From Gilvibacter sp. SZ-19 (GTDB lineage Bacteria > Bacteroidota > Bacteroidia > Flavobacteriales > Flavobacteriaceae), in the NCBI RefSeq assembly GCF_002163875.1, contig NZ_CP019333.1, forward strand, positions 3,030,864 to 3,094,863: a DNA stretch of 64,000 nt, read 5' to 3'. The notes beneath the pieces were generated by a model. It was not told the origin of the DNA and ran no database searches. It worked only from the letters and a program-made list of their open reading frames with translations. The position numbers were made by a program, and so were the translations under genes. Shown here in pieces: positions 1-7,865 of the stretch. How positions within the stretch are numbered: the first letter of the stretch is position 1; each line of letters opens with the position of its first letter.

Positions 1-318
1 ACTAACAATACCAACAAGACGCAGCTTAACGCACATTTGGATGCAGAGACCTTATTGGTTGCCATAACCAGCGGACGCAAAGTAGCCCTTATCAATGCCT
101 TTGCCGTGAACTGTCCGGAAGACTTTGCTTATTATCTCTTATTCTGCATGGAACAACTTCAGTTGGATCCAAAAGAAGTTACTGCTGTGCTCAGTGGAAC
201 GATCAAAGAAGACGACCCTTATTTTGAATTGGCGTATCGCTACATCAAGGATGTTGAAGTGCTGTCGGCTTCTCAGCAGCCTTTTCTACTTAAAAATGTT
301 GCCGGCGCATGCGAATAA
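1..318 (+). CDS. DUF3822 family protein, C-terminal part (5' end outside window)
   Basis: The reading frame is open from the first base of the window, so this is the last 105 codons of a longer gene; a TTG at 37 is internal, not a credible start. The protein is acidic and ends a few codons after the rsmD start. Established knowledge: a DUF3822 protein of unknown, possibly ATPase-fold, function commonly sits directly upstream of rsmD in Flavobacteriaceae. The assignment rests on that synteny plus general resemblance of the tail. The stop codon overlaps rsmD by 10 bases, so the two genes are probably translationally coupled. No function can be stated. Confidence 0.7.
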   Translation, partial: TNNTNKTQLNAHLDAETLLVAITSGRKVALINAFAVNCPEDFAYYLLFCMEQLQLDPKEVTAVLSGTIKEDDPYFELAYRYIKDVEVLSASQQPFLLKNVAGACE

Positions 319-848
319 TTTCAGGCACACATAAAGGAAAACGACTAAGAGCTCCTAAGAACTTACCTGTTAGGCCAACTACAGATTTTGCTAAGGAATC
401 CTTATTCAATATTCTGGGCAATCGCATTGATATAGCAGATACTAAGGTGTTGGACCTCTTTGCAGGCACTGGGAACATTTCTTACGAATTTGCCTCTCGC
501 GGGGCCAAAGACATTACTGCGGTAGATCAGCACTACGGATGTTGCAAGTATATAAACGCCACCGCTAAGGAGTTGGATTTTAATATCCGTGTCGTTAAAA
601 GCGATGTCTTTGCCTTTGTAGCAAAGCATTTGGAATCCTATGACCTGATCTTTGCCGACCCCCCATATGATCTTGGCGAAGAGGCATTTAGCAATTTGGT
701 CAATAAAGTATTAGCGGGAGATTTACTTGCTGCGGATGGAATCCTGATCGTTGAACACCCCAAGCACTTAGACCTGAGTGAAGTTCTTGGTTTCTTTGAA
801 TTGCGCAGATACGGAGGCAGTTGCTTTTCTTTCTTTAATAAAAAATAG
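309..848 (+). CDS. rsmD: 16S rRNA (guanine(966)-N(2))-methyltransferase RsmD
   Basis: Cytosolic SAM-dependent enzyme that methylates N2 of a guanine in the 30S head (G966 in E. coli numbering) during ribosome assembly. The 179-residue protein begins with the family N-terminus MRIISGTHKGKRL, has the SAM-binding motif I DLFAGTGN at residues 49-56, and the N-methyltransferase catalytic motif DPPY at 117-120. The length is normal for RsmD. The ATG lies inside the last codons of the DUF3822 gene. The stop codon touches the 3' end of the RNase P RNA gene on the opposite strand, so the two transcripts converge with almost no spacer. Confidence 0.95.
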   Translation: MRIISGTHKGKRLRAPKNLPVRPTTDFAKESLFNILGNRIDIADTKVLDLFAGTGNISYEFASRGAKDITAVDQHYGCCKYINATAKELDFNIRVVKSDVFAFVAKHLESYDLIFADPPYDLGEEAFSNLVNKVLAGDLLAADGILIVEHPKHLDLSEVLGFFELRRYGGSCFSFFNKK

Positions 849-1194
849 CAGACCTGTAAGCCGGATTCTGTGCTCCAGAAGTGAACTTTGTTCTACTTCT
901 GGGCCCTTATCATTTATCTGGAGTGTACATTACTGCACCCTTCTATCTGCCTACCCTCCTGCATCGCGCGAGCAGCTCTCAAACGCAGGTTTACATGGCA
1001 TTTCACCGCATAGAGTTTACCTGATTTCACTACAGCCTTACCTGTACTTGCTTTCTGTTGCACTTGTCCTCCCCCAAAGTAAAACGAGTTCACTTTAGGG
1101 TGACGGCCGTTAGCCGCTATGCTGCTCTGTGGTGTCCGGACTTTCCTCCGTGTAGTGTATTTATTCTACTACACGGCGATAAGGCGGTCTGCTG
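848..1194 (-). ncRNA. rnpB: RNase P RNA (class A)
   Basis: Catalytic RNA of RNase P, which removes 5' leaders from pre-tRNAs. Read on the minus strand, the region contains the near-invariant 5' core GAGGAAAGTCCGGACACC (around 1150-1130) and the 3' core ACAGAATCCGGCTTA (around 873-858). The two ends pair to form helix P1: the strand near 1193-1186 (AGCAGACC) complements the strand near 848-856. About 345 nt is a normal length. Ends are set by P1 and are good to a few bases. The 450-bp gap between rsmD and dnaX is explained by this gene; open frames that cross it are spurious. Confidence 0.95.
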
Positions 1195-1281
1195 GCTGCA
1201 AAAGTACATTTTTTGACAAATAATGTTAATAAAAAACCAGAATTACAACTGCATACAGCCCCTAAAATACCCCCTTGTTTT

Positions 1282-1289
1282 TATCTTTG
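1282..1289 (+). promoter_or_regulatory. Candidate Bacteroidota -7 element (TATCTTTG) for dnaX
   Basis: TATCTTTG matches the Bacteroidota -7 consensus TAnnTTTG and ends 7 bases before the dnaX ATG at 1297. Transcription would start at or next to the start codon, giving a leaderless or nearly leaderless mRNA. No clear TTG is visible at the expected -33 distance, so this is only a candidate. Confidence 0.4.
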
Positions 1290-1296
1290 TTTACAG

Positions 1297-3072
1297 ATGG
1301 AACACTTTATTGTATCGGCTAGAAAATACCGCCCTGCAACCTTTAAAGAGGTAGTGGGACAAGGCGCTATTACCAATACCTTAGAGAACGCCATTGCTAA
1401 TGATCATTTGGCGCAAGCCTTATTGTTTACAGGGCCTCGTGGCGTAGGAAAGACTACCTGTGCTCGTATTTTGGCCAAGCGTATCAATGCCGATGATAAC
1501 ACGGCGGAAGACGAGGATTTTGCCTTTAACATCTTTGAGTTGGATGCAGCCTCGAACAACTCTGTGGACGATATCAGAAATCTGATCGATCAGGTGCGGA
1601 TACCACCACAGGTAGGAAAGTTCAAGGTCTATATCATTGACGAGGTACATATGCTTTCTGCTGCGGCTTTCAACGCTTTCTTGAAAACGCTGGAAGAGCC
1701 CCCCAAGCACGCCATTTTTATTTTGGCGACCACAGAAAAGCACAAGATCATACCAACCATATTATCGCGCTGTCAGATCTTTGATTTTAAACGGATCACC
1801 GTCAAGGACATCAAGGAGCATTTGATGCACGTAGCGGCTTCAGAAGGAATAACTGCGGACGAAGACGGCTTACAGATCATTGCACAAAAGGCAGATGGTG
1901 CCTTACGCGACGCCTTGTCTATTTTTGATAGGGTGGTGAGTTTTTCGGGTAAAGATTTGACCCGTCAGGCCGTTACAGAGAACCTCAATGTACTGGATTA
2001 CACCACTTATTTTAAGGTGACCGATTTGATCTTAGCCAATAAGATCCCGGAATTGCTTTTGGAGTACGATAACATCCTCTCTCAAGGCTTTGACGGACAC
2101 CACTTTATTGCAGGCCTGGCATCTCATTTTAGAGACCTCTTGGTTGGGCAACAACCTCAGACCAACGAGCTATTAGAAGTTGGCCCAGACATCAAAGCGA
2201 AGTATCTAGACCAGTCACAGCGTTGTGACAAACAATTCCTGATCACTGCCATAGATAAGGCCAACAGCTGTGACCTGCAGTTTCGCAGTAGCAGAAATCA
2301 ACGCTTATTGGTTGAACTTTGTTTAATGCAACTCGCCTCTATCACTTTTGATGGAGAAAAAAAAAAGTCTCCTGACTACCTAATTCCAGCCTCTCACTTT
2401 AAAACTGTTCGTCCCGTTGAGCGACTGGATGTGCCAAATGCCAAAGTAGCTCCTGCTAAAGCTCCTGTACAAAATGAGCCGGCACCAAGTCCGCAGCTAA
2501 CAAATCCGCAGCAACACGAAATACTGGCAACTCCGCAGCAAAAAACAGAGACAAAACCAGAAACTGCTCCCCCACCCAATGCAAAACCAGCCTTGAACAT
2601 CGGAGTGAACTCCGGCAAAAAAGTTTCTGCACTTTCTTTAAAGTCTATTAAAGAAAAGCAGCAATTACAGGCACAGAACGCCAAAGAAGACAAGGCTGCA
2701 GACCTACCAAAAGAAGATTTCTCTCAGGAAGCCTTAGAAGAAAATTGGAAAGCCTACACCGCCAAAATGGAGAAAAAGGGCCGTTATAATCTGGTTTCGC
2801 ATTTAAGCATGGCCCTACCGCAGAAACAAGACAATCATCTGGTTTTGGAATATCCGAATGCCACTATAAAAGTGGAACTGGAATCTGCATCTCACGAGCT
2901 GTTGGCATTCTTAAGAAAGCGACTTAAAAATTACGATATAGAACTCGATATTCGCGTGAATGAAGAGATCCAAAAGCGATATGCGTATACTCCTAGAGAA
3001 AAGTACGACAAGCTTAAAGAGATCAATCCGCTAATGGATACTTTACGCCAAGAATTCGACCTGGAAATTTAA
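1297..3072 (+). CDS. dnaX: DNA polymerase III subunits gamma/tau
   Basis: AAA+ subunit of the clamp loader; tau also ties the loader to the polymerase core. From the ATG at 1297 the protein is 591 residues and starts MEHFIVSARKYRP, the usual flavobacterial N-terminus; an upstream ATA/ACA-containing frame start at 1213 is not supported. Walker A GPRGVGKT is at 46-53, Walker B with DEVH at about 115-118, and the sensor SRC at 157-159. The four-cysteine zinc module of E. coli DnaX, expected between Walker A and the DAASNN motif, is absent. The collar domain ends near residue 348, followed at once by an A10 run (separate entry) and then a Pro/Lys/Gln-rich linker (about 358-490) and a C-terminal tau domain. 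miaE follows after 4 bases. Confidence 0.96.
   Translation: MEHFIVSARKYRPATFKEVVGQGAITNTLENAIANDHLAQALLFTGPRGVGKTTCARILAKRINADDNTAEDEDFAFNIFELDAASNNSVDDIRNLIDQVRIPPQVGKFKVYIIDEVHMLSAAAFNAFLKTLEEPPKHAIFILATTEKHKIIPTILSRCQIFDFKRITVKDIKEHLMHVAASEGITADEDGLQIIAQKADGALRDALSIFDRVVSFSGKDLTRQAVTENLNVLDYTTYFKVTDLILANKIPELLLEYDNILSQGFDGHHFIAGLASHFRDLLVGQQPQTNELLEVGPDIKAKYLDQSQRCDKQFLITAIDKANSCDLQFRSSRNQRLLVELCLMQLASITFDGEKKKSPDYLIPASHFKTVRPVERLDVPNAKVAPAKAPVQNEPAPSPQLTNPQQHEILATPQQKTETKPETAPPPNAKPALNIGVNSGKKVSALSLKSIKEKQQLQAQNAKEDKAADLPKEDFSQEALEENWKAYTAKMEKKGRYNLVSHLSMALPQKQDNHLVLEYPNATIKVELESASHELLAFLRKRLKNYDIELDIRVNEEIQKRYAYTPREKYDKLKEINPLMDTLRQEFDLEI
2357..2375 (+). other. Slippery A10 tract in dnaX followed by -1 frame stop
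   Basis: Ten A residues occupy 2357-2366, followed by G. In the dnaX frame they read Glu354-Lys-Lys-Lys357, and the last seven bases are A-AAA-AAG in the phase of the E. coli dnaX slippery heptamer. After a -1 slip, or after insertion of one A by RNA polymerase, the next codons are GTC, TCC and TGA (2373-2375), giving a 359-residue product ending just after the collar domain. A one-base deletion also terminates within five codons. A GGAG lies directly upstream at 2353-2356. No obvious downstream hairpin was found. Confidence 0.6.
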
Positions 3073-3076
3073 TGCT

Positions 3077-3658
3077 ATGTTAGGACTTAAACTACCCACA
3101 GACCCGCGTTGGGTCAATATCGTTGAAAAGAATATAGACGAGATTCTTACCGATCACGCCTATTGCGAGCAAAAGGCGGCAAGTACGGCGATATCACTGA
3201 TCATCGGATATCCGGAATACACCGAACTGGTGGCAGAAATGACCCTTTTGGCACAAGAAGAAATGAGCCATTTTAAAATGGTACACGATCGTATAGTAGC
3301 CCGTGGAGGCCATCTGGGCAGAGAACGCAAAGATGCCTATGTGAATCAACTTATGAAGTTCTTTCCAAAAGGTGGAAGTCGCAACGACCAATTGATCCAC
3401 AGATTGCTGTACGCGGCACTTATAGAAGCGCGAAGTTGTGAGCGCTTTAGACTGCTTAGCGAGGAATTAGAAGATGAAAAGCTGGCCGATTTTTACCGCA
3501 AATTGATGATCTCTGAAGCCAATCACTACACCATGTTCTTAAAATTTGCCCGTAAATATGGAGAACGTGAAGCTGTAGACAAGAAATGGCAAGCGCTTTT
3601 GGATTTCGAAGCCGAGATCATGAAAGATCTGAGCAAATCAGAAACCATACACGGTTAA
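3077..3658 (+). CDS. miaE: tRNA-(ms[2]io[6]A)-hydroxylase (MiaE family)
   Basis: Non-haem di-iron monooxygenase of the ferritin-like fold; the family hydroxylates the isopentenyl group of ms2i6A at position 37 of tRNAs that read codons starting with U. The 193-residue protein shows the expected carboxylate/His ligand helices: EQKAA near residue 30, EEMSHF near 68, EARSCERF near 119 and EANHY near 154. Length is normal. It is 4 bases behind dnaX and probably cotranscribed, though no functional link between the two is known. It converges on ppx, whose stop codon abuts its own. Confidence 0.9.
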   Translation: MLGLKLPTDPRWVNIVEKNIDEILTDHAYCEQKAASTAISLIIGYPEYTELVAEMTLLAQEEMSHFKMVHDRIVARGGHLGRERKDAYVNQLMKFFPKGGSRNDQLIHRLLYAALIEARSCERFRLLSEELEDEKLADFYRKLMISEANHYTMFLKFARKYGEREAVDKKWQALLDFEAEIMKDLSKSETIHG

Positions 3659-4570
3659 TTACTTCACTTGCAGCTGATGCGCACTGTGTTCTTGGTGCAA
3701 GGTCTTAATGATCCCGTCAGCTAGTCCGATCTTAGGCACATAGATATAATCTGCCTTGGCCCACTTCATGGCCGAAAGGTAAATGCGGGTTGCAGGAATG
3801 ATAACATCCGCGCGGTCAGGGTTCATCCCAAGACGAGCAATGCGTTCCTCATAGCTAAATTTCTGAAGGATCTTGTAATGATTACTTAAAAACAGATAAG
3901 TAAGCGGTCTACCGATCTTAATTCCGGATTCCTTGTAAATACTGTTGATGTTTCCTCCGGAACCGATCAGCGATACATCGTCTAGTTCCGAGGTATTGGC
4001 CTTGATCCATCGTTTTACCTTGTCCCAAAGATCGTCGTCCACTTGATCATTCAAAAGACGTACCGTACCGAGTTTAAAGGATTTTGAAGCCAAAACTTTC
4101 CCGTGACCATAGACGGTGAACTCTGTGCTTCCCCCTCCTACGTCTACATACAAGAAGTTGCGCTCGTCATCGATTAAGGTCTTAAGATCTGTGGAGGCAA
4201 TGATCGCCGCCTCCTCTTTACCGTCTATGATATGAATGTGAATTCCGGCCTCGTTGGCTATACGTTCTGCTACGGCATGCCCGTTACGCGCTTCGCGCAT
4301 GGCAGAGGTCGCACAGGCTCTATAAGCTTCTATCTTATGGACGTTCATGAGCATTTTAAAGGCCTTCATGGCCTCTATCATACGATCTATATTCGCCTTG
4401 CTAATGGCTCCCTGTTCAAACACATCCGCTCCTAAACGTATAGGAACGCGAACCAAGGAGGTCTTTTTAAAATTGGTCGGTCCGTCATCCAGTTGCGTGA
4501 CCGTGGCAATAAGTAGTCGTATAGCGTTAGATCCAATATCAATGGCTCCGTATTTCTTTATAACTATCAA
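3659..4570 (-). CDS. ppx: Ppx/GppA phosphatase family protein (exopolyphosphatase)
   Basis: ASKHA-fold phosphatase; the family removes terminal phosphate from polyphosphate or converts pppGpp to ppGpp. The 303-residue protein has the phosphate-1 motif GAIDIGSNAIRLLI near residue 9, the phosphate-2 motif YVDVGGGSTEF near 142 and GSGGNINSI near 204. It is the short single-module form lacking the C-terminal HD domain of E. coli Ppx. The start appears to be TTG at 4570, overlapping the ppk1 stop as TTGA; no ATG exists nearby in frame. Coupling to ppk1 supports a role in polyphosphate breakdown rather than in the stringent response, but GppA activity is not excluded. Confidence 0.88.
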   Translation of the reverse strand: MIVIKKYGAIDIGSNAIRLLIATVTQLDDGPTNFKKTSLVRVPIRLGADVFEQGAISKANIDRMIEAMKAFKMLMNVHKIEAYRACATSAMREARNGHAVAERIANEAGIHIHIIDGKEEAAIIASTDLKTLIDDERNFLYVDVGGGSTEFTVYGHGKVLASKSFKLGTVRLLNDQVDDDLWDKVKRWIKANTSELDDVSLIGSGGNINSIYKESGIKIGRPLTYLFLSNHYKILQKFSYEERIARLGMNPDRADVIIPATRIYLSAMKWAKADYIYVPKIGLADGIIKTLHQEHSAHQLQVK

Positions 4571-6645
4571 TTTGACGCAAGCTTTTGTTGGTAATAAGAA
4601 TACATTTCAAATTGTGAGCGAATTGGAGTTTCTCCGTTGCGCTTTCTATAGGCGTTGTCTTGTTTTTCACTGATAACCCTGGCTTTGACATTATCTCGCC
4701 AGCTGATATCAAAAGTGTCCATGATCTCCTGCTTGATCTCCGGATCGTAAATTGGACAACCAATTTCTACACGTCTGTCGAGGTTACGGGTCATAAAATC
4801 GGCCGAAGAGATGTAGATCTTGGGGTCGCCTTGGTTTTCAAAGATAAACACTCTGGGGTGTTCTAGGAACTTATCGACTATACTGATCACCTCGATATTC
4901 TCGCTAACGCCAACTATCCCAGGGATCAGACAACAGATACCCCGAGCGATCAATTTTATCGGTACTCCCGCCTGAGAAGCCTCGTAGAGCTTATCTATCA
5001 TAGGATAGTCCGACAAATTGTTGAGTTTTATCTTGATCCCACTCGGCAAACCATTGCGGTGGTTCTCTATCTCATCCTCAATAAGGTTATAAAGCACATT
5101 TCGCGTATAATGCGGGGAGACCATGAGGTGATTGTACTTTTTGATCTTGTAGTTTACCTCCAAGAAATCAAATACCTTGTTCACCTCCTTAAGTATCTTT
5201 TGGTTAGCTGTAAACAAGGTGTAATCGGTATAGATCTTAGCCGTGGATTCATTGAAGTTCCCTGTACTAATAAAGCCGTAACGTTTGCTTTTCTTGCCGT
5301 GATTTCGCTCAATAACACAGGCTTTACTATGTACTTTAAGCCCGGTGACACCAAATATAAGATGTACCCCTTCTTGCTGCATTTGCTCGGCATAGCGAAT
5401 ATTTGCTTCTTCGTCGAATCGCGCCTGTAATTCGATCTGCACTGTGACCTCTTTACCGTTCTTTGCGGCATTGATCAAGGAACCGGCTATGTGGGAGATC
5501 TCTGCCAAGCGGTAGATGGTGATCTTGATCTTTTCTACCCGCGGATCCAAAGCGGCTTCTCGCAAGAAACGGATCACATAGGTAAAATCGTGATAAGGAG
5601 CATAAAGCAGTGCGTCCTTTTCATCTATGGCGTCGAGTATACTGTCTGAGCCGTGCAGTCCTGGTACTGGTAAGGGTTTGATCTTATCGTATAACAGGTC
5701 CTGCCTGCCAAAGCTCGGAAACTTCATATAATCGCGTCGGTAGTGGTAACGTCCGCCTGGGATAACGCTATCTGTAGCATCTACCTCCATTTTTTCCAAC
5801 AGATAATTTAGTGTGTCCTGTTGAATGGATTTGTCGTAAACAAAGCGCACCGGTTCTCCGGAAGATCGTTCCTTAACACTTTTGGAGATCTTGGCAATAA
5901 AGCTTTTACTCAGGTCGCTGTCCATATCCAAGCCGGCGTCTCTGGTGATCTTGATCATATGCGCCTCTATGGATTCGTACTTGAACAGACTAAAAATAGT
6001 ACCCAGCGAATAACGGATAAGATCGTCCAGAAGTATGACGAATTGCTTGTTTCCTTCTTGAGGTAAAATAATGAATCGGTCTAAATAGCGTGGAATCTCA
6101 ATAAGTGCGAAATTCACCTTCTCGTCGAGTATCTTTTCGTCTTCTCGCATTTCCATGCGCACCATCAAATAGGCCGCGGCATCCTGCATTTTGGGGAAAC
6201 TTGTCTTGTCACTCAGCATGATCACCCCTAAAGCAGGACTCACCTTATTCTGAAAGTAATCTGCTATGAATTCGTGCTGCCGCTGACTCACTTGCGTCTC
6301 GTCGATAACAAAGATGTTCTCTTTTTCAAGCTCTTGGTAAATTCCTTCCAAGATTTTCAAACTCTCGGACTGATGCTCTATCACGATCTCCGTGATCTGT
6401 TCCAAAAGATCTTGGGCAGCTATCCCTTTTAAAGCCGAACGCCCGCCTTTCCCGGCATCGACTATGCGCTTTACAAAGGCGTAACGAACTTTAAAGAACT
6501 CATCCAAGTTGTTCGAGAATATTCCTAAGAATCTGATCCTTTCAATTAAGGGTACCGTGGTATCTGCAGCTTCTTGCAATACGCGTTCGTTGAATTGGAG
6601 CCAACTGATCTCCCTATTGATGTATCGTTCTTGAAGTTCGTTCAT
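4567..6645 (-). CDS. ppk1: Polyphosphate kinase 1
   Basis: Reversible transfer of ATP gamma-phosphate to long-chain polyphosphate through a phosphohistidine intermediate. The start is placed at the ATG at 6645, which overlaps the sixA stop as TAATG and gives MNELQERYINREISWLQFN, the conserved PPK1 N-terminus; an upstream ATG would add 20 unrelated residues. The 692-residue protein has NLDEFFKVR in the N domain, the catalytic-domain stretch VHSKACVIER followed by STGNFNESTAKIYTDY, and the second PLD-like half with SSADFMTRNLDRRVE. It is the middle gene of sixA-ppk1-ppx, all overlapping. Confidence 0.96.
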   Translation of the reverse strand: MNELQERYINREISWLQFNERVLQEAADTTVPLIERIRFLGIFSNNLDEFFKVRYAFVKRIVDAGKGGRSALKGIAAQDLLEQITEIVIEHQSESLKILEGIYQELEKENIFVIDETQVSQRQHEFIADYFQNKVSPALGVIMLSDKTSFPKMQDAAAYLMVRMEMREDEKILDEKVNFALIEIPRYLDRFIILPQEGNKQFVILLDDLIRYSLGTIFSLFKYESIEAHMIKITRDAGLDMDSDLSKSFIAKISKSVKERSSGEPVRFVYDKSIQQDTLNYLLEKMEVDATDSVIPGGRYHYRRDYMKFPSFGRQDLLYDKIKPLPVPGLHGSDSILDAIDEKDALLYAPYHDFTYVIRFLREAALDPRVEKIKITIYRLAEISHIAGSLINAAKNGKEVTVQIELQARFDEEANIRYAEQMQQEGVHLIFGVTGLKVHSKACVIERNHGKKSKRYGFISTGNFNESTAKIYTDYTLFTANQKILKEVNKVFDFLEVNYKIKKYNHLMVSPHYTRNVLYNLIEDEIENHRNGLPSGIKIKLNNLSDYPMIDKLYEASQAGVPIKLIARGICCLIPGIVGVSENIEVISIVDKFLEHPRVFIFENQGDPKIYISSADFMTRNLDRRVEIGCPIYDPEIKQEIMDTFDISWRDNVKARVISEKQDNAYRKRNGETPIRSQFEMYSYYQQKLASN

Positions 6646-7130
6646 TAGCGAATTTCTTTTGGAAATAATGTCATTATTGTCTTGCCATCGCTTAAGTTGT
6701 CCCAATCGTTCTGTTGGAATCGAATGGCTGCAAACCCACAGGTTGGCAAATTATCTATGTATTTGTCACCGAGCATATTCACTATGCTGGTAAAGGCATG
6801 ATTATGCCCAAAGATCATAAGTGTGTCCAGCTCCGCTGGGGTCTCTGCAATTACTTGCATCACATCTTGGCCGCCAAAGTCGTACAAGCGCTCATCTACG
6901 CGACACTTCTCATCTGCTACCCCAAAAGCCTCCTTAAAGAACAAAAAGGTTGTATGCGCTCTGTTAGCAGGACTGGAAATAAACAACTGTGGCGTCGCTA
7001 TTTCTTTAGACACAGCCAAGGCCATAGCCTCCGCATCGTTTAGCCCGCGTTTTTTTAACGGCCTTTCCCTGTCGGGGAGATTATGCTCCCAAGAAGATTT
7101 TGCATGTCGCACCAAATACAAGGTCTTCAT
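6645..7130 (-). CDS. SixA-like histidine phosphatase family protein
   Basis: Histidine-phosphatase superfamily protein with the catalytic LVRHAKSSW motif at residues 6-14, so the nucleophilic His is His9; a second conserved His lies in FGHNHAF near residue 107. The 161-residue length and the RHAKSSW form match SixA, which dephosphorylates phosphohistidine on signalling proteins. As first gene of an overlapping operon with ppk1 and ppx, its substrate here may relate to phosphohistidine or polyphosphate metabolism; that is inference. Other small phosphomonoesterases of the family are not excluded. Confidence 0.85.
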   Translation of the reverse strand: MKTLYLVRHAKSSWEHNLPDRERPLKKRGLNDAEAMALAVSKEIATPQLFISSPANRAHTTFLFFKEAFGVADEKCRVDERLYDFGGQDVMQVIAETPAELDTLMIFGHNHAFTSIVNMLGDKYIDNLPTCGFAAIRFQQNDWDNLSDGKTIMTLFPKEIR

Positions 7131-7139
7131 AGCGCTAAA

Positions 7140-7790
7140 TTAAGGGGACAATCTTACGATTTCCCAGTTCATATCCTCTTGCAATCTGTAGAGAATTCTG
7201 TCGTGCAGCCTGTTGGGTCGGCCCTGCCAGAATTCAATCTCCACCGGGGATACTAAAAACCCTCCCCAATGATCGGGGCAAGGAACAGTATCACCTTCTG
7301 AGAAGGTAGCTTCCAATTTTTTAAGCCGATCTTCTAAGACCTCTCTGTTAGGGATCTCTTTACTTTGATCTGAGACAATAGCCCCTAAGCGACTGCCCAA
7401 TGGGCGCGAATCCCAATAGTTCTCCGAGTCAATACGACTTGTAGCGCTAGCATTTCCCTTAATTAAGACCTGACGTTCTAACGTAGGCCAAAAAAAAGCC
7501 AGAGAGACTTTTGGATGCGCCAAGATAGCCTTCCCTTTTTCGCTGTGGTAGTTGGTGTAAAAATAAAAACCGTTTTCATTGTACTTCTTTAGCAGCACAA
7601 CGCGCCCTTTTGGATAACCGTCCAGACTTAAGGTGGTTAAAGTCATCGCATTGACCTCCTCCACGCCTCCGGCATCTTGTACTTGGTGAAACCAGCTGCG
7701 GAACTGCTGCAGTGGATTAGGGTCTACACTGTCTTTGTCCAGGGCACCTTTTTCATACGACTTTCTGAAATTATACAGCTCTTGATCCAT
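7140..7790 (-). CDS. pdxH: Pyridoxamine 5'-phosphate oxidase
   Basis: FMN flavoenzyme that oxidises pyridoxamine- or pyridoxine-5'-phosphate to pyridoxal 5'-phosphate, the last salvage step for vitamin B6. The 216-residue protein carries RVVLLKKYNENGFYFYTNY (FMN binding, near 59-77), the SRPLGSRLGAIVS segment near 128-140 and the C-terminal signature PVEIEFWQGRPNRLHDR near 182-198. Length is normal. It lies 9 bases upstream of sixA on the same strand, so it may lead that operon. Cytosolic. Confidence 0.96.
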   Translation of the reverse strand: MDQELYNFRKSYEKGALDKDSVDPNPLQQFRSWFHQVQDAGGVEEVNAMTLTTLSLDGYPKGRVVLLKKYNENGFYFYTNYHSEKGKAILAHPKVSLAFFWPTLERQVLIKGNASATSRIDSENYWDSRPLGSRLGAIVSDQSKEIPNREVLEDRLKKLEATFSEGDTVPCPDHWGGFLVSPVEIEFWQGRPNRLHDRILYRLQEDMNWEIVRLSP

Positions 7791-7865
7791 GGGTGAAGCT
7801 TTACTGCAAGTTACGAGAAATCGGCTTGCATTAAAAGTATTTTAAGGTGTTTTCTCTGCGGATTT

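Noticed and set aside
778-1098. Open frame of 106 codons on the plus strand in the rsmD-dnaX gap
   Set aside because: It lies inside the RNase P RNA gene on the opposite strand and overlaps the end of rsmD; no protein family features.
1213-1296. Upstream extension of dnaX
   Set aside because: Gives 28 non-conserved residues and would cross the likely promoter; the ATG at 1297 gives the family N-terminus MEHFIVSARKYRP.
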